Part shown: positions 1 through 9,422 of the stretch, one piece after another
Numbering within the stretch: position 1 is the stretch's first letter
Layout: the number at the start of each line of letters is the position of its first letter
Origin: Pseudomonas oryzihabitans
GTDB lineage: Bacteria; Pseudomonadota; Gammaproteobacteria; Pseudomonadales; Pseudomonadaceae
DNA length: 64,000 nucleotides
Direction of reading: 5' to 3'
NCBI RefSeq assembly: GCF_014522265.1
Contig: NZ_CP017024.1
Span: 2,322,001 to 2,386,000 of the forward strand
The notes under the pieces: generated by a model
Told to the model about the DNA's origin: nothing
The model's database searches: none
The model's input: the letters and a program-made list of their open reading frames with translations, nothing else
Program-made: the position numbers and the translations under genes

Positions 1-540
1 TACAACGAACTGGCCCACGACGGCGGCGTGCTCTATGCCGCCTGCAGATCCACCGGCCAGATCGAGGAAGGCGGTGTAGGATTCGCGCTGGTCACCCTGG
101 ACGGTCCGGCGGTGAGCTGGCGCTTTCGCGAATTGCCCGACGGCTGGCCCTGGGTGCAGATCACCGCGCCCGGTGATGCCCGCCTCAACGGCGCCGGTGT
201 GGCCGAGGTCCGCGAGTGCCGGGTGCTGGTGCTGGCCGAGAGCGACCTCACGGCCTGCGAGTGGCAATGCGACGACGGTCCCTGGTGGCCGCTGCAGCCG
301 CTCGGCAAGGGTCGCTATCAGGGGGACCGACCCGTGCCGGAGGGCGTCCGCCGGTTGCAGGTCCGGGTCCGGGATGCGCAGGGCGGCGAAGACCGTGACG
401 AGGTGGAGCTGAGCGGTCATCTCAGCCCCGTCGCCGCGCCCGTCGACTGGGGCTCGGATCGCACCCAACTGGGTGAATGGCGGGCCAGGGGCGTCCTGGG
501 GACCCAGCTGGGACCCAATCGCAATGGCCGCAAATGGTGA
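1..540 (+). CDS. C-terminal part of a probable metallophosphoesterase (truncated by window edge)
   Basis: The reading frame is open from the first base, so the start lies outside the window; about 179 residues are visible. The visible part begins with YNELAHDGGV and continues through a beta-rich stretch (SWRFRELPDGWPWVQITAP). This resembles the C-terminal region of calcineurin-like phosphoesterases that carry an Ig-like tail. No metal-binding motif (DxH, GNHD, GHxH) lies in the visible part, so the assignment rests on overall resemblance only. It ends at a TGA 48 bases before the next gene and points the same way. Confidence 0.45.
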   Translation, partial: YNELAHDGGVLYAACRSTGQIEEGGVGFALVTLDGPAVSWRFRELPDGWPWVQITAPGDARLNGAGVAEVRECRVLVLAESDLTACEWQCDDGPWWPLQPLGKGRYQGDRPVPEGVRRLQVRVRDAQGGEDRDEVELSGHLSPVAAPVDWGSDRTQLGEWRARGVLGTQLGPNRNGRKW

Positions 541-588
541 GGTCGGCCAGGCCGGTTTCGCGAATCGACTAGAAGGAACAGCGCTTTC

Positions 589-1856
589 ATGGGGTCCATC
601 ATCACCACTCCCCACGTCCTGACGTGGGTCATCGCCGCCCTGGCCACCCTCGGGGTGGTCTCGCGGCCCTTCGGTCTGCCGGAGGCGCTGTTCGCCGTCG
701 CCGGTGCCGCGCTGCTGGCGCTGTTCGGCCTGTTGCCGCTGGACGGCGTCTGGCACGGCGTCGCCAAGGGCACCGACGTCTATCTGTTCCTCATCGGCAT
801 GATGCTGCTGGCCGAGATCGCTCGTAAGGAAGGGCTGTTCGACTGGGTCGCCGGCCACGCGGTGCGTGCGGCCAAGGGATCGGCGCTGCGGCTGTTCGCG
901 CTGGTCTATGGCGTCGGCATCCTGGTCACGGTGTTCCTTTCCAACGACGCCTGCGCCGTGGTGCTGACCCCGGCGGTCTACTACGCCACTCGCGCGGCGA
1001 AGGTGAAGAATCCGCTGCCCTATCTGTTCTCCTGCGCCTTCATCGCCAACGCGGCGAGCTTCGTGCTGCCGATCTCCAACCCGGCCAACCTGGTGGTCTT
1101 CGCCGAGCACATGCCGGAGCTGAGCCGCTGGCTGGCGCTGTTCACGGTGCCGTCGATCCTGGCCATCGCCGCGACCTTCCTCACCCTCTGGGCGACCCAG
1201 GCCAAGGTCCTGCGTGCCGAGCGGTTGTCCGAGGGGGCGCGGTGGAGGCGCTGCCCACCACCGGACGCATCGCCGGCTGCGGTCTGATCCTGACCATCCT
1301 GGTCCTGCTCGGCGCCTCGGCGCTGGATCTGGAGCTGGGTCTGCCGACCTTTCTCGCCGGCTTCGCCACCTTCCTGGTGGTGGTGGCCTGCAAGCGTGGC
1401 GGCGGCCTGGAGTTGCTCAAGCACATTTCCTGGGGCGTCCTGCCGCTGGTGGCCGGGCTGTTCGTGCTGGTGGAAGCCCTGGAGACCACCGGGGTGCTGC
1501 AGGCGCTGGCCAATCAGCTGCAGGCCGTCGCCCAGGCGACGCCGGAGCGCGCCGCCTGGGGCGCCGGGCTGCTGGTGGCCTTTGGCAGCAACCTGGTCAA
1601 CAACCTGCCGGCCGGCCTGCTGGCCGGGGCGGCGGTGCAGACCGCCCATGTCTCGGAAAAGATCGCCGGCGCCGTGCTGATCGGCATCGACCTCGGGCCG
1701 AACCTGTCCATCACCGGCTCCCTGGCGACCCTGCTGTGGCTGGCCGCGCTGCGCCGTGAAGGGCTGTCGGTGAGCTTCTGGCAATTCCTCAAGCTGGGCG
1801 CCGTGGTGATGATTCCGGCGCTGGTGCTGGCGCTGGCTGCCTTGATCCATCTCTGA
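589..1856 (+). CDS. ArsB-type anion permease, split by a frameshift
   Basis: This is an integral inner-membrane transporter of the ArsB/ion-transporter superfamily, expected to move arsenite or another anion. The first frame (589-1287) carries about five hydrophobic segments and the NDACAVVLTPAVYYATR region. The second frame (open from 1242) carries the C-terminal half, including GSNLVNNLPAGLLAG and a DLGPNLSITGSLATLLW motif typical of the family. Together they give about 422 residues, a normal length. Adding one G to the five-G run at 1233-1237 joins the halves as SEGGAVEALPTTGR. No arsR, arsC or arsH is adjacent, so the substrate is open. An AGGAAC lies upstream of the ATG at 589. Confidence 0.75.
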
Positions 1857-1944
1857 CGGACGGTCACGGCTTATCCTCAGGCAAGGCGATTTTTGCCCTC
1901 TGCCTGGGGCACTATCGGCATACCTCTGCTACGAAGAGCTGCCC

Positions 1945-2478
1945 ATGGCCATCGCGCGCTACACCGGCTTCGCCCAGGCCCTGCACTGGCTGACCGTCGC
2001 CCTGCTGTGCCTGCTGTTGCCCTTCGTCTGGGTGGCGGAAAACTTTCCGCCCGGACCGGTGCGGACCCTCTGGTACCTGCTGCACGAATCCACCGGGATC
2101 TCGGTGTTCCTGCTGATCCTGATCCGGCTGACCTGGCGCTGGCGGCATCCGGCGCCGCCGGCCCATCCCCGTGACGGTCGTCTGCTGCGGCTGCTCGCCG
2201 CGCTTAACCATGGCCTGCTCTATGCCGTGCTGCTGCTGATGCCGGTGACCGGCTACCTGATGGCCGGCCAGGGCCAGCCGGTACCGGTGTTCGGGCTGTT
2301 TTCCCTGCCGGGTTTTCCCCGGCATGAAGCCCTCGGCATCCTCGCCAATCGCATCCATGTGGCTGGTCAGTTCGCCGTCTATGGGCTGGTGGTCCTGCAC
2401 GTGGCGGCGGTGGTCTGGCATGTGGCGATCCGCCGCGATGGCACCCTGGAGCGGATGTTGCCCGAGCAACGGCCTTAA
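1945..2478 (+). CDS. cytochrome b561 family protein
   Basis: The gene encodes 177 residues of a four-helix membrane di-heme cytochrome b561 (CybB/YodB type), which passes electrons between quinol and periplasmic acceptors such as superoxide. Candidate heme-ligand histidines fall in the expected places: QALHWL near residue 14, LLHES near 48, NRIHVAG near 138 and VLHVAAVVWH near 152-160. Hydrophobic stretches lie at about 14-32, 50-66, 92-110 and 140-160. The ATG at 1945 follows a GAAGAG. The stop lies only four bases from the stop of the opposing LysR gene. Confidence 0.85.
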   Translation: MAIARYTGFAQALHWLTVALLCLLLPFVWVAENFPPGPVRTLWYLLHESTGISVFLLILIRLTWRWRHPAPPAHPRDGRLLRLLAALNHGLLYAVLLLMPVTGYLMAGQGQPVPVFGLFSLPGFPRHEALGILANRIHVAGQFAVYGLVVLHVAAVVWHVAIRRDGTLERMLPEQRP

Positions 2479-2482
2479 GGCG

Positions 2483-3412
2483 TCAGCTCCCTTCCACCCG
2501 CTGCCGGTCGCGTTCCAGCAGGGCCGGCAGGGTCTCGCGCAGGTGGTCCACCAGGGTGCGGATCTTGGCGTCGAGAAAGCGCCGCGACGGATAGAGCGCA
2601 TGGATGTCCAGGGCATAGAGCCGGTGCCCCGGCAGCACGCGCTGCAGGCGGCCACTGGCCAGGCCGGCGACCGCGGCGTACAGCGGCAGGGCGCCGATGC
2701 CCAGGCCGCTGGCCACGGCTTCGGCCAGGGCATCGGCGGTGTTGACCTGGAAGGGCGGTCGATCCACCGCCACCTCGGCTATACCCTCCGGTCCTTCCAG
2801 CAACCAGCGATCCGGCGCCATGGCGCGATTGACCAGCCGCAGGCAGCGATGCCCGACCAGCTCCGCCGGGGTGGTCGGCCGGCCCTGGCGCTCCAGGTAG
2901 GCGGGCGCCGCGCAGAGCACGCTGTGGGTGCTGCCCAGATGCGCCGAATGGAAGGCCGAGTCTGGCAGACCGTCGGCCAGGATCAGCGACAGGTCGTAGC
3001 CTTCCTTGAGGATGTCGGTGAAGGTCTTGGTCAGTTGCAGATCCAGGTCGACCTCGGGATAGCGCTCGCCGTAGCCGGCCAGGCTCTGGATCAGGTAGTG
3101 CTGGCCGAGGCCGGTCATGGTGTGGATGCGCAGCCGGCCGCGCGGCACGGCCAGGGCGTGGCGGGCCTCGGCATCGGCTTCATCGAGGTCGACGAGGATG
3201 CGCTGGCAGCGCACCAGGTAGCGTTGGCCGGCTTCGGTCAGGCGCAACTGGCGGGTGGTGCGGTGCAGCAGCCGGGTCTGCAGGTGCTGCTCCAGCTGGC
3301 TGACCGCCCTGGATACATAGGCGGTGGTGAGTTCCAGCTGGCGCGCGGCGGCGGTGAAGCTGCCGGTCTTGGCCACGCAGGCGAAGGCGCGCAGATTGAA
3401 GAGATGATCCAT
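2483..3412 (-). CDS. LysR family transcriptional regulator
   Basis: This is a 309-residue LysR-type regulator. A winged helix-turn-helix occupies residues 1-60 (starting MDHLFNLRAF, with SFTAAARQLELTTAYVSRAV). It is followed by a substrate-binding domain of the CrgA-like class. The frame is open upstream, but the ATG at 3412 starts exactly where LysR proteins start, so it is chosen. It is divergent from the FUSC transporter at 3576 with 163 bases between them, a common arrangement in which the regulator controls the exporter; this is inferred from position only. It runs tail to tail with the cytochrome b561 gene. Confidence 0.88.
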   Translation of the reverse strand: MDHLFNLRAFACVAKTGSFTAAARQLELTTAYVSRAVSQLEQHLQTRLLHRTTRQLRLTEAGQRYLVRCQRILVDLDEADAEARHALAVPRGRLRIHTMTGLGQHYLIQSLAGYGERYPEVDLDLQLTKTFTDILKEGYDLSLILADGLPDSAFHSAHLGSTHSVLCAAPAYLERQGRPTTPAELVGHRCLRLVNRAMAPDRWLLEGPEGIAEVAVDRPPFQVNTADALAEAVASGLGIGALPLYAAVAGLASGRLQRVLPGHRLYALDIHALYPSRRFLDAKIRTLVDHLRETLPALLERDRQRVEGS

Positions 3413-3575
3413 GGACGGGGCAGGGCGGTGGAAAGGGCCATTGTGGGCCATTACCCGCCCGTTGGTTAAGGCTCTTTGCTGCCATACCCGGCTTAATCCG
3501 GGCGGGCGAGGCTTTCTAGAATGGCCGCCGAGGCGCTGCGCCTCCCCCTTCCGCTCGCTCTCGTCGTTGCCCAGC

Positions 3576-5807
3576 ATGCCTCTCGCCTCACCGCCGCTCG
3601 CGCGGCCCGCCGCTGCCTTCTCCCGTACCCGCTGGCCGGGCCGCAACGCCTGGCGCCGTGCCGCTCGCGAATGGGTGCGTACCGATGGCCAGACCTGGGC
3701 CTTTATCGCCAAGGCGCTACTGGCCGCGGCCCTGGCGCTGTGGCTGGCCTATCGCCTGGAGCTGCCGCAACCGAGCACGGTGCTGGTCACCGTCTTCATC
3801 GTCCTGCAGCCGCAGAGTGGCCAGGTGCTGGCCAAGAGTTTCTATCGCATCCTCGGCAGCCTGGCCGGCCTGACCTTTACCGTGGCCGCCATCGCCCTGT
3901 TCGCCCAGGAGCGAGTGCTGCTGCTCGGCGCCCTGGTGCTGTGGATCGGCTATTGCACCCGTGGCGCGGCGCGCTATCGCGACTTTCGCAGCTATGCCTT
4001 CCTGCTGGCCGGCTATACCGCCTGCCTGGTCGGACTGCCGGCGGTGGCCCAACCCCAGGGCGCCTTTCTCCAGGCGATCTGGCGTCTGCTGGAGATCGCC
4101 CTGGGCATCTGCTGCGCCGGCGTCGTGAGCGTGGCGATCCTGCCGCAGACCACCCGCGGCGTCCTGCGCCGGACCCTGGCGCAGCGCCTGCGCGATTTCC
4201 TGGCCATGGCCCATGACGGTCTGCTGGGCCAGCTCGACGGCGAACGCTTCGCCGGGCTCAGTGCGCGTTTCGCTGCCGACTCCGTGGGCTTCGAAAGCCT
4301 GCGCAGCGCCAGCGTCTTCGAAGAGCCCTATCTGCGCCGACGCAGCGGACGGCTGGCCGCCCTGGGCAATCGTCTCATGCTGCTCAACACCCGCTTCCAT
4401 GCCCTTCATCAACTGCTCGACCGTCTGGCCGGACGGCCACCGGCGGTGCGCCAGGCGCTGGCGCCCGCCCTTGGGCTGATCGCCGCCGCCCTGGCGCCGG
4501 GCCTGGGTCACCTGCCGGAAGAGCGTGACCTGCGCCGCCTCAGTGAGCGCCTGGCCGGGGAGCGCGAGATGCTGATGACGGCGATCCGCGACGGTCGCCA
4601 GCAACTGGGCCAGACAGCGCCTGGCGCCGCAGTCGATCGCCTCGACTACGACACCGCCGCCGAACTGCTCTATCGCTTCGCCGAGGACCTGCACCTGCTG
4701 CTGAATACCCAGCTGGAGCTGGACCTGCCGACCAGCACCGCGCCCAAGACGCGCGAGACCTTCACGCCGCTGGCCAGTCGCGCGGTGGCCTGGATGGCCG
4801 GGCTGCGCAGCGCCCTGGTGGTGCTGGGCGTGGGACTGTTCTGGATCGAAACCGCCTGGCCGAGTGGCGCGGCCTGCACCCTGGCGGCGGCGCTGATCTC
4901 GGCGCTGGCCTCCACCTCGGCCGATCCGCGCCGCTATTGCCTGCAACTGGCCGGTGGCACCCTGGTCGGGGCCCTGGCCGGTGGGCTGCTGCAATTCCAG
5001 GTGTTGCCCTGGATCGACGGCTTCGCCCTGTTGCTGCTGGTCCTGATGCCAGTGTCCGCCACTGGCGCCTGGCTGATCACTCGACCCCGGCTGGCGGGCT
5101 ATGGCACCGGGCTGATGGTCTGGTTCTGTTCGGCGGCGCTGCCGGGCAATCTGCCGCGCTACGACGCCGATGTCTTCTGCAACACCTACCTGGCCTACGG
5201 ATTGGCCTGCGCGGTGGCGGTGGTAGCCGTCAGCGTGCTCCTGCCGCCCAGCCAGCCCTGGGTCTGGCGCCGGCTGGAAGATGCCCTACGCGAGCGGCTG
5301 ATCCATGCCATCGGGGCACCCCTGGCCGGTCTGAGTGGCCGCTTCGATTCCGGCTTGCGCGATCTGCTCAACCAGGTGCAGGTGCTTACCGTCGGCCAGC
5401 CGGAGGTGCAGCGCCGGCTGCTGCGCTGGACCTTCCTGAGTCTGGAGCTGGGCCACGCCATCATCGAGTTGCGCCTGGAGCAGGCCGCGCTGCCACCCTT
5501 GCCTTGGTATCGCCAAGAACGTGCCTGGCGCCTGGCCATTCGCGCCCTGGGACGGGCCCTGGTGCGACTGTTCCGCAAGCCCGACGCCGCCAACCTGGCC
5601 CGCGCCCTGGCCGCTGTGGACCACGCCATCACCCTGGCGCACCAGGCCCAGCGCCACCTGGAGCCCAATCCGGGCGACTTCGATCGCTCACCGCTGCGCC
5701 GTATCGCCAGCTACCTGCATTTCATCCGCACCTCGCTGCTGGCGCCGGATTCGCCCCTGGCCGGGTACCTGCCGCCGGCCAGGCAACCGGCGCGGGACGA
5801 AGGCTGA
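3576..5807 (+). CDS. FUSC family (AaeB-like) inner-membrane efflux protein
   Basis: The gene encodes 743 residues with the FUSC/aromatic-acid exporter layout. An N-terminal membrane block (about residues 35-180) is followed by a long soluble region (about 180-400), a second membrane block (about 410-560) and a C-terminal soluble tail. AaeB-type proteins export aromatic carboxylic acids, usually with an AaeA-type periplasmic partner. No such partner gene is adjacent. The ATG at 3576 is chosen over the longer open frame because the predicted protein then begins shortly before the first helix. The divergent LysR gene is its likely regulator, as in aaeR-aaeXAB, but that is inference. Confidence 0.8.
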   Translation: MPLASPPLARPAAAFSRTRWPGRNAWRRAAREWVRTDGQTWAFIAKALLAAALALWLAYRLELPQPSTVLVTVFIVLQPQSGQVLAKSFYRILGSLAGLTFTVAAIALFAQERVLLLGALVLWIGYCTRGAARYRDFRSYAFLLAGYTACLVGLPAVAQPQGAFLQAIWRLLEIALGICCAGVVSVAILPQTTRGVLRRTLAQRLRDFLAMAHDGLLGQLDGERFAGLSARFAADSVGFESLRSASVFEEPYLRRRSGRLAALGNRLMLLNTRFHALHQLLDRLAGRPPAVRQALAPALGLIAAALAPGLGHLPEERDLRRLSERLAGEREMLMTAIRDGRQQLGQTAPGAAVDRLDYDTAAELLYRFAEDLHLLLNTQLELDLPTSTAPKTRETFTPLASRAVAWMAGLRSALVVLGVGLFWIETAWPSGAACTLAAALISALASTSADPRRYCLQLAGGTLVGALAGGLLQFQVLPWIDGFALLLLVLMPVSATGAWLITRPRLAGYGTGLMVWFCSAALPGNLPRYDADVFCNTYLAYGLACAVAVVAVSVLLPPSQPWVWRRLEDALRERLIHAIGAPLAGLSGRFDSGLRDLLNQVQVLTVGQPEVQRRLLRWTFLSLELGHAIIELRLEQAALPPLPWYRQERAWRLAIRALGRALVRLFRKPDAANLARALAAVDHAITLAHQAQRHLEPNPGDFDRSPLRRIASYLHFIRTSLLAPDSPLAGYLPPARQPARDEG

Positions 5808-5908
5808 GCAGCGCTTCTGGAAATATTGGCTAGGCTTACGAACGGGGAGGGCCGTCAGGCCCTCTGCCATGCGACTTTCGGCACAACCAGAACAAGGCCC
5901 GCCTGCCC

Positions 5909-8341
5909 ATGCCCGTCCGCTTCGTCCGTCCGCTGCTCTGTTCCGCCAGTTTTCTCCTGACGCCCCTGGCGTCCGCCCAGGAAGCCCCCGGTGCCCCCGG
6001 CGCCGGACCCTTCTGGTCCTATTCCGGCAAGACCGGCATCGGTACCAGCTACGAGGCCTATCGCGACGGCGCCTACAGCGACCAGGCCAGCACCGGCCGC
6101 GTCTCGCGGGTGTGGTTTTCCCTGGCGCAGGGGGTGGTCACCGAGACCATGCAGGGACTCATCCACGAGGCGCAACTGCGCGAGATGCAGCTGGTGATCC
6201 GCGGACCCGACTTCACCCACCTGGAGCGCGACGATACCGACAGCCGCATCGAATACCTGGCCACCGATGCCGCCGGCCGGCCCACCTCGCTGGCCTACAA
6301 GATCGTCAACCGCGACCGCCAGGGCCGCTACGAGATCGAAAAGCACATTTTCACCGACCCGGACCAGGACACTCTGGTCATGCGTGTCATCTTTCGCAGC
6401 CAGGACCCGCGCATCCAGCCCTATCTCTATGTCGATCCGGCGCTGGCCAACAGCGGCAGCCACGACCGCGCCGCGGTGAAGGGTGGGGTGCTCTACGCCA
6501 GCGAAGGCGAGCACGCCCTGGTGGTCAAGGCCAGCCAGCCGCTGCAGACGCCCACCGTGGGCTTCGTCGGCAGCTCCGACGGCCTCGACGACCTGCGCCG
6601 CAACGGCAAGCCGACCCAGACCTACAGCAGCACCGGCGACCAGGCCGGCAACGTCGCCATGCTCGCCAAGCTACCGCTCAAGGGCGCCGAGACCACCCTG
6701 GACGTGGTGGTGGGCTTCGGCGCCAATCCGCGCCAGGCCGAGGCGGCGGCGGATGCCACCCTGGCCCACGGTTATCAAAAGGTGCTGGCCCACTACAACG
6801 GCGAGGGCGACGCCATCGGCTGGCAGGACTACCTCGCCAGCCTCGACCAGCTGCCGCGTCTGCAGGCCCAGGCCGGCGACGGCGGCAAGCTGCTCAACGC
6901 CAGCGCCCTGGTGCTCAAGGCCCAGGAAGACAAGACCCACGCCGGCGCCCTGATCGCCTCGCTGTCCAACCCCTGGGGCGAAACGGTGCCGGCGGGCAAG
7001 GGCACCACCGGCTACAAGGCGGTCTGGCCACGGGACTTCTACCAGTGCGCCATGGCGCTGCTGGCGCTGGGTGACCGGCAGACGCCCAAGGTCGCCTTCA
7101 GCTACCTCAAGCAGGTGCAGGTGGATGCCAATACCGCGCACAAGCCGGCCGACAGCTCCGCCTTCATCCACCAGCAGAAACAGGGCGACGAGGTGCGGGC
7201 GCCGGGCGCCACCGGCTGGTTCCTGCAGAAGACCCACGTCGACGGCACCATCGAGTGGGTGGGCGTGCAACTCGACCAGACCGCCATGCCGATCATGCTC
7301 GGCTATCGCCTCTGGCAGGGCGGCCTGCTGGGTGACGCCGAGATCGATCGCTGGTACCGCGCCATGCTCAGGCCCGCGGCGGATTTCCTCGCCCGCGACA
7401 GCCAGGTCAACCTGGGCTGGAACACCTGGCAGGTCAAGCCGCCGCAGACCCAGCAGGAGCGCTGGGAAGAGCAGTGGGGCTATTCGCCATCCACCACCGC
7501 GGCGGTGATCGCCGGTCTCGCCACCGCCAGCGAACTGGCGCGCCATGCCGGCGATGAGGCCAATGCCAGCCGTTACCGCGACACCGCCCGGCGCTATTCC
7601 GGCCAGGTGGAAAAGACCATGGCCACCACCCAGGGCAGCCTGGGCGCCGGCAACTACTACCTGCGCATCACCCAGAACGACGATCCCAACGACAAGGGCA
7701 AGCTGGTGGACAACAACAGCCGCCCGGGCCTGCCGGAGGACCAGGTGCTGGACGCCGGCTTCCTCGAACTGGTGCGCTACGGCGTGCGGCCGGCGAGCGA
7801 TCCCCTGGTACAGAAGAGCCTGGCGGTGCTGGACGACGAAGGCCTGCCGGAGAATCTGCGGGTCAAGTACAGCTTCCAGTACCCGGGGGTGAACGGCACC
7901 TTCCCCGGCTGGCGGCGCTACGGCAACGATGGCTATGGCGAGAGCGAAAGCTCCGGCATCAATTTCCCCGCCACCGAGCAGCCGGTACCCAACTCCGGAC
8001 TGCGCGGCCGGGTCTGGCCGATCTTCACCGGCGAACGCGGCCATTACGAGCTGGCGCGTCTGGTCCTGCAGGGCAAGCCGGATGCGGCAGCGCTGGGCAA
8101 GCTGCGTGACACCTACGTTCGCGGCCTGGAACTGTTCGCCAACGCCGGCCTGATGCTGCCCGAACAGGTCTGGGACGGCGTAGGTGACAACCGGCGCCAC
8201 GGCTACACCCAGGGGCAGGGCACCGATTCGGCGACGCCGCTGGCCTGGTCCCATGCCGAATACGTCAAGCTGCTGCGCTCCCTGGCGGACGGCCAGGTAT
8301 GGGATCGCTACCCGTTGGTGGCGCGGACACTGGCGCCCTGA
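5909..8341 (+). CDS. secreted glucan 1,4-alpha-glucosidase (glucoamylase, GH15)
   Basis: This is an 810-residue glucoamylase that releases glucose from the non-reducing ends of alpha-1,4-glucans. Residues 1-24 form a Sec signal peptide ending ASAQ, so it acts outside the cytoplasm. A beta-sandwich domain (about 25-290) precedes the alpha/alpha barrel. Barrel landmarks are KAVWPRDFYQ near 370, DGTIEWVGVQLDQ with candidate acid Glu near 447, and LMLPEQVWDG with candidate base Glu near 751. The length fits the bacterial two-domain form. It lies 101 bases after the FUSC gene on the same strand, with no obvious functional link. A strong hairpin at 8355-8389 follows the stop. Confidence 0.92.
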   Translation: MPVRFVRPLLCSASFLLTPLASAQEAPGAPGAGPFWSYSGKTGIGTSYEAYRDGAYSDQASTGRVSRVWFSLAQGVVTETMQGLIHEAQLREMQLVIRGPDFTHLERDDTDSRIEYLATDAAGRPTSLAYKIVNRDRQGRYEIEKHIFTDPDQDTLVMRVIFRSQDPRIQPYLYVDPALANSGSHDRAAVKGGVLYASEGEHALVVKASQPLQTPTVGFVGSSDGLDDLRRNGKPTQTYSSTGDQAGNVAMLAKLPLKGAETTLDVVVGFGANPRQAEAAADATLAHGYQKVLAHYNGEGDAIGWQDYLASLDQLPRLQAQAGDGGKLLNASALVLKAQEDKTHAGALIASLSNPWGETVPAGKGTTGYKAVWPRDFYQCAMALLALGDRQTPKVAFSYLKQVQVDANTAHKPADSSAFIHQQKQGDEVRAPGATGWFLQKTHVDGTIEWVGVQLDQTAMPIMLGYRLWQGGLLGDAEIDRWYRAMLRPAADFLARDSQVNLGWNTWQVKPPQTQQERWEEQWGYSPSTTAAVIAGLATASELARHAGDEANASRYRDTARRYSGQVEKTMATTQGSLGAGNYYLRITQNDDPNDKGKLVDNNSRPGLPEDQVLDAGFLELVRYGVRPASDPLVQKSLAVLDDEGLPENLRVKYSFQYPGVNGTFPGWRRYGNDGYGESESSGINFPATEQPVPNSGLRGRVWPIFTGERGHYELARLVLQGKPDAAALGKLRDTYVRGLELFANAGLMLPEQVWDGVGDNRRHGYTQGQGTDSATPLAWSHAEYVKLLRSLADGQVWDRYPLVARTLAP

Positions 8342-8354
8342 AGCAAGCCAGTTG

Positions 8355-8389
8355 TCGGATCGCGAGCGCTGCTAGCGCTCGCGATCCGA
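8355..8389. terminator. bidirectional hairpin terminator overlapping a stop codon
   Basis: Two perfect 16-base arms, TCGGATCGCGAGCGCT and its complement, surround a three-base loop. The hairpin sits between the convergent glucoamylase and HEPN genes. The stop codon of the HEPN gene (8372-8374) and its last four codons lie inside it. There is no long T run on either side, so termination strength is inferred from the stem alone. Confidence 0.6.
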
Positions 8390-8824
8390 TAGCAGCTCTG
8401 GTCGATTTTGCTTCAGCCAATGCGTGACGTGCTGGAGCAGGATCTCGGCCTGCTGCAAGGCCTCCTGCGCCATCGAATCGCTGACTAGATCGCCCGAGTA
8501 GTCGATGACGTTGCGTTGCTTGCGCAAGGTATCCAGTACCAACATCGTCGCTGTATCAAGCTCGATGGTCCGGGGTAGTGACTGGATCATGGTCTGATGG
8601 TGACCGGGGCGGCTAGTGAGGGTCCGATAGCCATTGGCCTGAAGCGCTGCGTTCGCGCCCTGCATGATTGCCTTGTAGGCCAGATCGAAGCGGCTTTCGC
8701 TGCTCAGTATTGGCAGACAGGCATCGGTCAAGCTGCGTTGCGCTGCCTCCAGCAAGCGCTGGATGCTCGCAGGGTCCGGTGTGATCGCCTCAAGACTCTT
8801 GCCGAGCAGATTATCCAGGGTCAT
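8372..8824 (-). CDS. HEPN domain protein, partner of a nucleotidyltransferase
   Basis: The gene encodes 150 residues, mostly helical, with the layout of the HEPN family that pairs with minimal nucleotidyltransferases. FDLAYKAIMQGANAALQANGY near 46-66 is followed by GHHQTM near 74-79 and by LRKQRNVIDY at 100-109. In HEPN RNases the catalytic motif is R-x4-6-H; here the arginine motif reads RNVIDY with Tyr in place of His, a variant common in the non-catalytic or AMPylation-target branch. Its ATG overlaps the end of the upstream gene by 14 bases, so the two are translationally coupled. Base composition is lower in GC than the neighbours, suggesting transfer. Confidence 0.65.
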   Translation of the reverse strand: MTLDNLLGKSLEAITPDPASIQRLLEAAQRSLTDACLPILSSESRFDLAYKAIMQGANAALQANGYRTLTSRPGHHQTMIQSLPRTIELDTATMLVLDTLRKQRNVIDYSGDLVSDSMAQEALQQAEILLQHVTHWLKQNRPELLSDRER

Positions 8825-9413
8825 CTGTCTTTCCTTGTGACAGGTACGAAGCGTCGCCGATGACGAACACCTTGGGCTTTTCCAGCAGGTCCGTGATGAA
8901 GGCTCCTCCTTCCGCCAACAGCCTCTGCCATTCCTCTCGCTGGTATACCTTGGGATTGATCTCGCGCCCAAGCGTCTCCTGACAGGGATAGAGCACTGCC
9001 ACTGCCTCGCGGAAGGTCACGGTACCCAGGATCATGAGGTCAATATCGCTTCCAGCGCTTGCTTTGCCGCTAGCCATCGAGCCGAAGACGAAAGCTGCCG
9101 ATATTTGGTCTGCAATGGGGCTCAGCGCCTCGGCTAGAATATCGGTCAGGCCACTGGTCTTGCGCAAGATGCTCGCCAGCTCTTCGAAGATGGGGCACTC
9201 CCGATTGGCGCGATAGTGCTGTTGATTACCCACGCGCGTCTTCACGGCCAGACCTGCCGCGACCAGCTTGACGAGCTCACGGCTCAGGGTGCCAGACTGG
9301 GTCTCGGTCAAGCGCGCGATTTCGCGCTGATGGTAGCTGCTCTCCGGATGGAGCAGAAGAAGCGCCAGGACCTTGCGGCGATAGTCGGGAAATAGAACGG
9401 AAGCAAGGGACAT
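8811..9413 (-). CDS. winged-helix plus MNT-type nucleotidyltransferase domain protein
   Basis: The gene encodes 200 residues in two parts. Residues 1-70 look like a winged helix (YHQREIARLTETQSGTLSRELVKLVAAGLA). Residues about 90-190 form a minimal nucleotidyltransferase with the signature GSMASGKASAGSDIDL at 111-126, which holds the metal-binding Asp pair. Proteins of this kind act as antitoxins or regulators next to HEPN genes, in some cases by AMPylating the HEPN partner; that role is inferred here. The DNA-binding part and the inverted repeat ten bases upstream of the ATG suggest self-repression. The composition is less GC-rich than the flanks. Confidence 0.72.
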   Translation of the reverse strand: MSLASVLFPDYRRKVLALLLLHPESSYHQREIARLTETQSGTLSRELVKLVAAGLAVKTRVGNQQHYRANRECPIFEELASILRKTSGLTDILAEALSPIADQISAAFVFGSMASGKASAGSDIDLMILGTVTFREAVAVLYPCQETLGREINPKVYQREEWQRLLAEGGAFITDLLEKPKVFVIGDASYLSQGKTDDPG

Positions 9414-9422
9414 AAGAAATTC

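Noticed and set aside
5521-7074. Long open frame on the plus strand inside the FUSC and glucoamylase genes
   Set aside because: Its translation is rich in Arg, Pro and Gly, typical of out-of-frame reading in GC-rich DNA, and it overlaps two clear genes.
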